DNA of 64,000 nucleotides from Agromyces subbeticus DSM 16689 (GTDB lineage: Bacteria; Actinomycetota; Actinomycetes; Actinomycetales; Microbacteriaceae). The notes beneath the pieces are model-generated. The model did not search any database. It saw nothing but the letters and a program-made list of their open reading frames with translations, and had not been told where the DNA came from. The stretch covers positions 558,001 through 622,000 of the forward strand of contig NZ_ATXG01000001.1 in the NCBI RefSeq assembly GCF_000421565.1, in the 5' to 3' direction. Shown piece after piece: positions 60,552 through 64,000 of the stretch. Made by a program: the position numbers and the translations under genes. Position 1 is the first letter of the stretch, and every line of letters starts with the position of its first letter.

Positions 60552-61256
60552 ATGCGAGCAGTGTGGGGCGTCATCAGGATCGCGGCTGCGGCGGGCATCA
60601 TCATCGCGATCGTCGGGCAATTCGCGAAGAGCCTCTCGATGGTCGACGATCCGGTGGTCTTCGTCATCAACTTCTTCAGCTTCTTCACCATCCTCTCGAA
60701 CGCACTGTCGGTCATCGTGCTGCTGCTCGGCGCCTGGTACGCATTCCGGGCGCCTCGCGACCCCGATTCGTACAACCTGGTGCGTGCGTGCGTCGTGACC
60801 TACATGGCCACGACGTTCGTCGTCTACAACCTGCTGCTCCGCGACATCTCACTCGACCAGGCGACGACACTGCCGTGGTCGAACGAGATCCTGCACGTCT
60901 GGGCGCCGCTCTACGTCGTGCTCGACTGGGTCCTCGCGCCCGGTCGTCGCCCGATCAGGTGGAAGCGGCTCTGGACCATCGCCCTGTTCCCGATCGTCTG
61001 GGCCGTCTACACGATGATCCGCGGAGTCGTCGCCGACTGGTACCCGTACCCGTTCCTGAACCCCGCGATCGAACCCGGCGTCGGATACGACGGCGTGTCC
61101 GTCTACGTGATCGCGATCGCCTCGTTCATCCTGCTCGTCGGCGCCGGCATCCTCGGCATCAGCCGCGTGGCGTGGCCGTATCGCGCTGCCGCACCGGTCG
61201 AATCCGCCGTACCCGTCGACGACGCACCGGCCCTGTCGCGAACGTCGGTCGAGTAG
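60552..61256 (+). CDS. Pr6Pr-like membrane protein, paralog of 20907-21656
   Basis: 234 residues with about six helices. Shared features with the first copy: NFFSFFTILSNALSVIVLLLGAWYAFRAPRDPDSYNLVRACVVTYM, TLPWSNEILHVWAPLYVVLDWV, IALFPIVWAVYTMIRG and DWYPYPFLNP. The role is unknown. GGGGAG precedes ATG 60552. The tail ends SVE followed by TAG from the repeat. A second copy of an unknown family in one 64 kb window suggests a duplicated membrane function. Confidence 0.8.
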   Translation: MRAVWGVIRIAAAAGIIIAIVGQFAKSLSMVDDPVVFVINFFSFFTILSNALSVIVLLLGAWYAFRAPRDPDSYNLVRACVVTYMATTFVVYNLLLRDISLDQATTLPWSNEILHVWAPLYVVLDWVLAPGRRPIRWKRLWTIALFPIVWAVYTMIRGVVADWYPYPFLNPAIEPGVGYDGVSVYVIAIASFILLVGAGILGISRVAWPYRAAAPVESAVPVDDAPALSRTSVE

Positions 61257-61325
61257 GCGCTCCAGCGCCGTATCGAGACCACGCGACTGGCCTCGATACG
61301 CTCCTGCGTCGCTACTCGACCGGCG
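61245..61325. repeat. GGTCGAGTAG inverted repeat, copy 7 (after Pr6Pr-like gene)
   Basis: GTCGGTCGAGTAGG ... CTACTCGACCGGCGG with the TATCGAGACC / (GG)CCTCGATAC arms. It contains the TAG stop of the membrane protein (61254-61256). Confidence 0.93.
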
Positions 61326-61338
61326 GTGCAGGCGCGCT

Positions 61339-62130
61339 TCAGGCGCGGGTGTGCTGCAGCCAGCGGGCGACGCCCTCGCGCAGCAGCGCGGTCTGCACGT
61401 TCAGCCCGTCGTCGCGCGGCGGCAACTCGACGAGCGGGGCATCGAGCCCCGCCGCCCAGCGTTCGGCGAGCTCGTACGGATGCACCGGGTCACGTCGCGC
61501 CCCGATGACGAGTGAGCGCACCCCCCGGCCGGCGAGACCCGCGAGCTCGGCATCGGCCGTGAACGCGCGGTTGCGCGGGATCTCGACGAGACGCATGGCC
61601 CGACGTGCGGCATCGGGCGCGGCGAACTGCGTGAGCAGCCCGCGGCCGCCGGCGGGCGACACCGCTGCGACCCGCTGGAAGACGGCGCGCTCACGGAACT
61701 CCTCGACGCCCGCAGGGCCGGCATCGGCGAGGATCTGGCCGATCACCGGGAAGGCGCGCAGGTTGTCGGGTAACGACTGGTCGCTGAACGACGGTCGCAC
61801 GAACACGGCATGTTCGATCGGCAGGAGCTCGTCGAGCGCGAGTCGCAGGGCGATCGCGGCTCCGAGCGAGATGCCGATCACCGTGAGCGGGGCGGATGCA
61901 TCACCGCCCGTGTCGGCGATCGACTCGCGCACCGACGTGGCGACGTCGTCGGCGAGTCGATCGAGCCGGAAGTCGTCGGGCTCGCCGACCGAGAGATAGC
62001 CCCCGTGAGCACGGATGTCGGGCGCGATGATGAGCTCGCCGGCACCGATCGCGGCGTGCACCGCCGGGGTGAAGAGGTCGATCGGCTGGCGCCGGTCGGC
62101 GCCGAGCCCGTGCAGCACGACGGTGGTCAC
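61339..62130 (-). CDS. Alpha/beta hydrolase
   Basis: 263 residues. The nucleophile elbow GISLG (about residue 87-91), an oxyanion-type start TTVVLHGLGADRRQ, a late acid in SLVIGARRDPVHPYELAERW and a C-terminal His in PPRDDGLNVQ... region cannot be assigned with certainty. Fold is clear; substrate unknown. GTG 62130 overlaps the TGA of the YqaJ-like gene (GTGA), so translation is coupled. Confidence 0.82.
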   Translation of the reverse strand: MTTVVLHGLGADRRQPIDLFTPAVHAAIGAGELIIAPDIRAHGGYLSVGEPDDFRLDRLADDVATSVRESIADTGGDASAPLTVIGISLGAAIALRLALDELLPIEHAVFVRPSFSDQSLPDNLRAFPVIGQILADAGPAGVEEFRERAVFQRVAAVSPAGGRGLLTQFAAPDAARRAMRLVEIPRNRAFTADAELAGLAGRGVRSLVIGARRDPVHPYELAERWAAGLDAPLVELPPRDDGLNVQTALLREGVARWLQHTRA

Positions 62131-62825
62131 GCGAGCGCCCCCGGTCGATAGACGGCTCTGGGGTCTGTGGCCGCGCCGTTCGGCCGGATCGCTGCGAGCA
62201 GCTGGTTCGCCAGCCCGACGAGGATCGCGATCTGGTCGTCGTCGCGGTCGACCCAGCGGCTCAGCGGCTCAGCGGCGACCGGCACGAAATCGTCGTGCTG
62301 CTCCCAGACCACGAGCGTGCGCTCGGCCCCGAGCACGTACTGCTGCCACCAGACCTGGCGCAGGTAACCGCGGGGGATGCCCCGCCACGGCTTGGAGGTG
62401 GTCTTGATCTCGCACAGTTCGAGGATGCCGTTCGGCGCGACTCGCAGGCCATCGGGAGTCGCGAGATGCCGACGTTCGAACTCGGAGTGGAACAGCAGCG
62501 ATGACGGCTCGATGCCGTGCTGCGCCCTGGCCCACTCGGCGATGACGGGCTCGCGCTCGCGGCCGTGGTCGGTGTAGCGGCTGCCGCCGAAACTGTAGCG
62601 GCTGCCGTGCAGCTTCTCGTGCGCCGCGGTGCGCACCGACTCGCGAGTGGCGAGCTTCGCGGCATCCGTCGCGGTGATGCCTTGCGACCGCGCTCGCAGC
62701 CAGGCCACCCGGTCGCTCGAATCGGCCACGACTCGGGACTGGCACGCGTGCCGCGGGGGTTCGGCGACCGCGACCGGCGTTGTCACACTCTCGAGATCGA
62801 AGAGGGCGAAGGGGGTGTCGGGCAC
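62127..62825 (-). CDS. YqaJ-like nuclease-fold protein
   Basis: 232 residues. Strings that fit a YqaJ/lambda-exonuclease-type fold: GITATDAAKLATRES, YTDHGREREPVIAEWARAQHG, NGILELCEIKTTSKPWRGIP (the E-x-K active-site step) and RQVWWQQYVLGAERTLVVWEQHD. Such nucleases normally belong to phage recombination. GTG 62825 is chosen because TACGCT lies six bases before it (leaderless), not the GTG at 62867. It is followed by a coupled alpha/beta hydrolase, not by phage genes. Confidence 0.72.
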   Translation of the reverse strand: MPDTPFALFDLESVTTPVAVAEPPRHACQSRVVADSSDRVAWLRARSQGITATDAAKLATRESVRTAAHEKLHGSRYSFGGSRYTDHGREREPVIAEWARAQHGIEPSSLLFHSEFERRHLATPDGLRVAPNGILELCEIKTTSKPWRGIPRGYLRQVWWQQYVLGAERTLVVWEQHDDFVPVAAEPLSRWVDRDDDQIAILVGLANQLLAAIRPNGAATDPRAVYRPGALA

Positions 62826-62913
62826 TCTCCGAGCGTACCCTTCGGCACCCACCTCCACCCGCGTCACACGCGGCCGGATCGAAGCGATCGGGGCGAGTTC
62901 CGGGAAGGAGGGG

Positions 62914-64000
62914 TCAGCGGGCTGCGAGGGCGTCGATGCCCTCGGGCGAGAGCGCGTGGTGGATCGCGAGCATGCTCGCGCCGAGCACTGCGGCGTTCTC
63001 GGCGGCCGCCGACTGCACGATCGTCAGGTGCTCGGTCGCGAGCGGCATCGAGCGCGTGTAGACGACCTCGCGCACGCCGGCGATCAGGTGTTCGCCCGCT
63101 CTCGCCATCGAGCCGCCGATCGCGACGACCGAGGGGTTGACGAGGCTCACGCACGCCGTGAGCACCTCGCCGATGTCGCGGCCGGCCTGGCGAACGGCCT
63201 GGATCGCCTCGATGTCGCCGTGCTTGACGAGTTCGACGACATCGTTCGAGGTCTCTGCCTCGATGCCCTGTTCGCGAAGCGCCCTGGCGATCGCCGGACC
63301 CGAGGCGAGGGCCTCGAGGCATCCGCGGTTGCCGCAGTGACAGGGCACGTCGCTGCCGCGGGCCACGCGAACGTGGCCGATGTCGCCGGCGATGCCCTGC
63401 GCGCCGCGCTGCAGCATGCCGCCCGAGATGATGCCAGAGCCGATGCCGGTGGCGACCTTCACGAACATGAGGTGCTCGACCTGCGGCCAGGCGAGCGCGC
63501 GCTCGCCGAGCGCCATGATGTTGACGTCGTTGTCGACGAGCACCGGAACCTCGAGGTGCTGCTGCACCCAGCCGGGCACGTCGAAGCGGTCCCAGCCGGG
63601 CATGATCGGCGGGTTCACGGGTCGGCCCGTGGAGTGCTCGACCGGTCCGGGCACGCCGATGCCGATGGCGGCGAGATCGTGGCGGTCGCGGCCGAGGCCG
63701 TCGATCAGCGCGCGGCCGGCTTCGACCATCCAGCCGAGCACCGCCTCGGGGCCTTCTGCGATGTCGCGTCGTTCGGAGTGCTCGGCGAGCACGGTGCCGG
63801 CGAGGTCCGTCACGGCGATCGTCGCGTGCGAAGCGCCGAGGTCGGCCGCGAGAACGATGCGGGCCGACGGGTTGAGTGCGAACTGCGAGGGGGGCCGGCC
63901 GCCCGTCGAAGCCGCATCTGCCACGGGGGAGACGAGTCCGAGTTGCATGAGCTCATCGACTCGCGCCGCGATCGTGGAGCGCGCGAGCCCCGTCGTCTGC
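62914..64000 (-). CDS. ROK-family transcriptional repressor/kinase, 5' end cut by window
   Basis: At least 361 residues visible. The part before residue about 20 (QTTGLARSTIAARVDELMQLGLVSP) is the recognition part of an HTH, so this is the NagC/Mlc/XylR type. The ROK domain is complete: LAADLGASHATIAVTDLAG, GIGVPGPVEHSTGRPVNPPIMPGW, NDVNIMALGER, and the zinc set GDIGHVRVARGSDVPCHCGNRGCLEALAS. It may regulate sugar uptake or use. Start outside the window. Confidence 0.9.
   Translation of the reverse strand, partial: QTTGLARSTIAARVDELMQLGLVSPVADAASTGGRPPSQFALNPSARIVLAADLGASHATIAVTDLAGTVLAEHSERRDIAEGPEAVLGWMVEAGRALIDGLGRDRHDLAAIGIGVPGPVEHSTGRPVNPPIMPGWDRFDVPGWVQQHLEVPVLVDNDVNIMALGERALAWPQVEHLMFVKVATGIGSGIISGGMLQRGAQGIAGDIGHVRVARGSDVPCHCGNRGCLEALASGPAIARALREQGIEAETSNDVVELVKHGDIEAIQAVRQAGRDIGEVLTACVSLVNPSVVAIGGSMARAGEHLIAGVREVVYTRSMPLATEHLTIVQSAAAENAAVLGASMLAIHHALSPEGIDALAAR

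Overview
This is a 64 kb stretch of a high-GC chromosome. It has dense, short-spaced genes, many ATGA/GTGA stop-start overlaps, GTG starts, the tRNA-Trp/secE/nusG/rplK/rplA cluster, F420- and glyoxylate-related genes, and palindromic repeats with GGTCGAGTAG ends. Together these point to an actinobacterium of the Microbacteriaceae (Agromyces-like; inference from style, not from a database match). There is no rRNA operon, CRISPR array, insertion sequence or prophage.

Layout. (1) 1-5486: a cut-off membrane protein, dGTP triphosphohydrolase, then the conserved information-processing block tRNA-Trp, secE, nusG, rplK, rplA. (2) 5528-18084: acylphosphatase, an amino-acid permease and an amino/organic-acid catabolic region around a GntR/FCD regulator: ornithine cyclodeaminase-like reductase, proline-racemase-family epimerase, two aldehyde dehydrogenases, a class III CoA-transferase and glutaryl-CoA dehydrogenase. 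Three promoters here share a TATA-N4-CGGATGATT-type site that I propose is the GntR operator. (3) 18396-20809: a cystine-type ABC importer behind a sequence that fits a SigR/SigH thiol-stress promoter exactly. (4) 20907-34612: a Pr6Pr-like membrane protein, an exported amine oxidase, two aminotransferases, an mmsA-type dehydrogenase (with the class III aminotransferase, a beta-alanine route), a PucR activator, a second permease with a GlcG/HbpS protein, a VOC/HxlR pair and a cupin/DAO-oxidase pair. (5) 34769-41125: a degenerate GH16-like protein, an ScfR/RamB-type regulator, an F420-type oxidoreductase and a translationally coupled three-gene envelope operon. (6) 41249-47100: a polyamine-type ABC importer operon with an amidohydrolase. 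(7) 47334-52949: a MacAB-like exporter with lipoprotein, divergent from a two-component system. (8) 53149-56297: glyoxylate shunt aceA-aceB. (9) 56399-64000: GNAT, MFS/ArsR pair, quinone oxidoreductase, second Pr6Pr-like protein, alpha/beta hydrolase with a YqaJ-like nuclease, and a cut-off ROK repressor.

The most striking non-gene structure is a roughly 70-75 bp inverted-repeat family (seven full or tandem copies plus one decayed copy). One copy is inserted in frame inside the CoA-transferase, and others supply the last residues (PVE or SVE) and the TAG stop of four unrelated genes. A second palindromic repeat family has two members. At least nine genes appear to be leaderless, with a TAnnnT box 6-8 bases before the start codon. 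An over-represented octamer, GCGGATGC, is scattered through genes and spacers alike.
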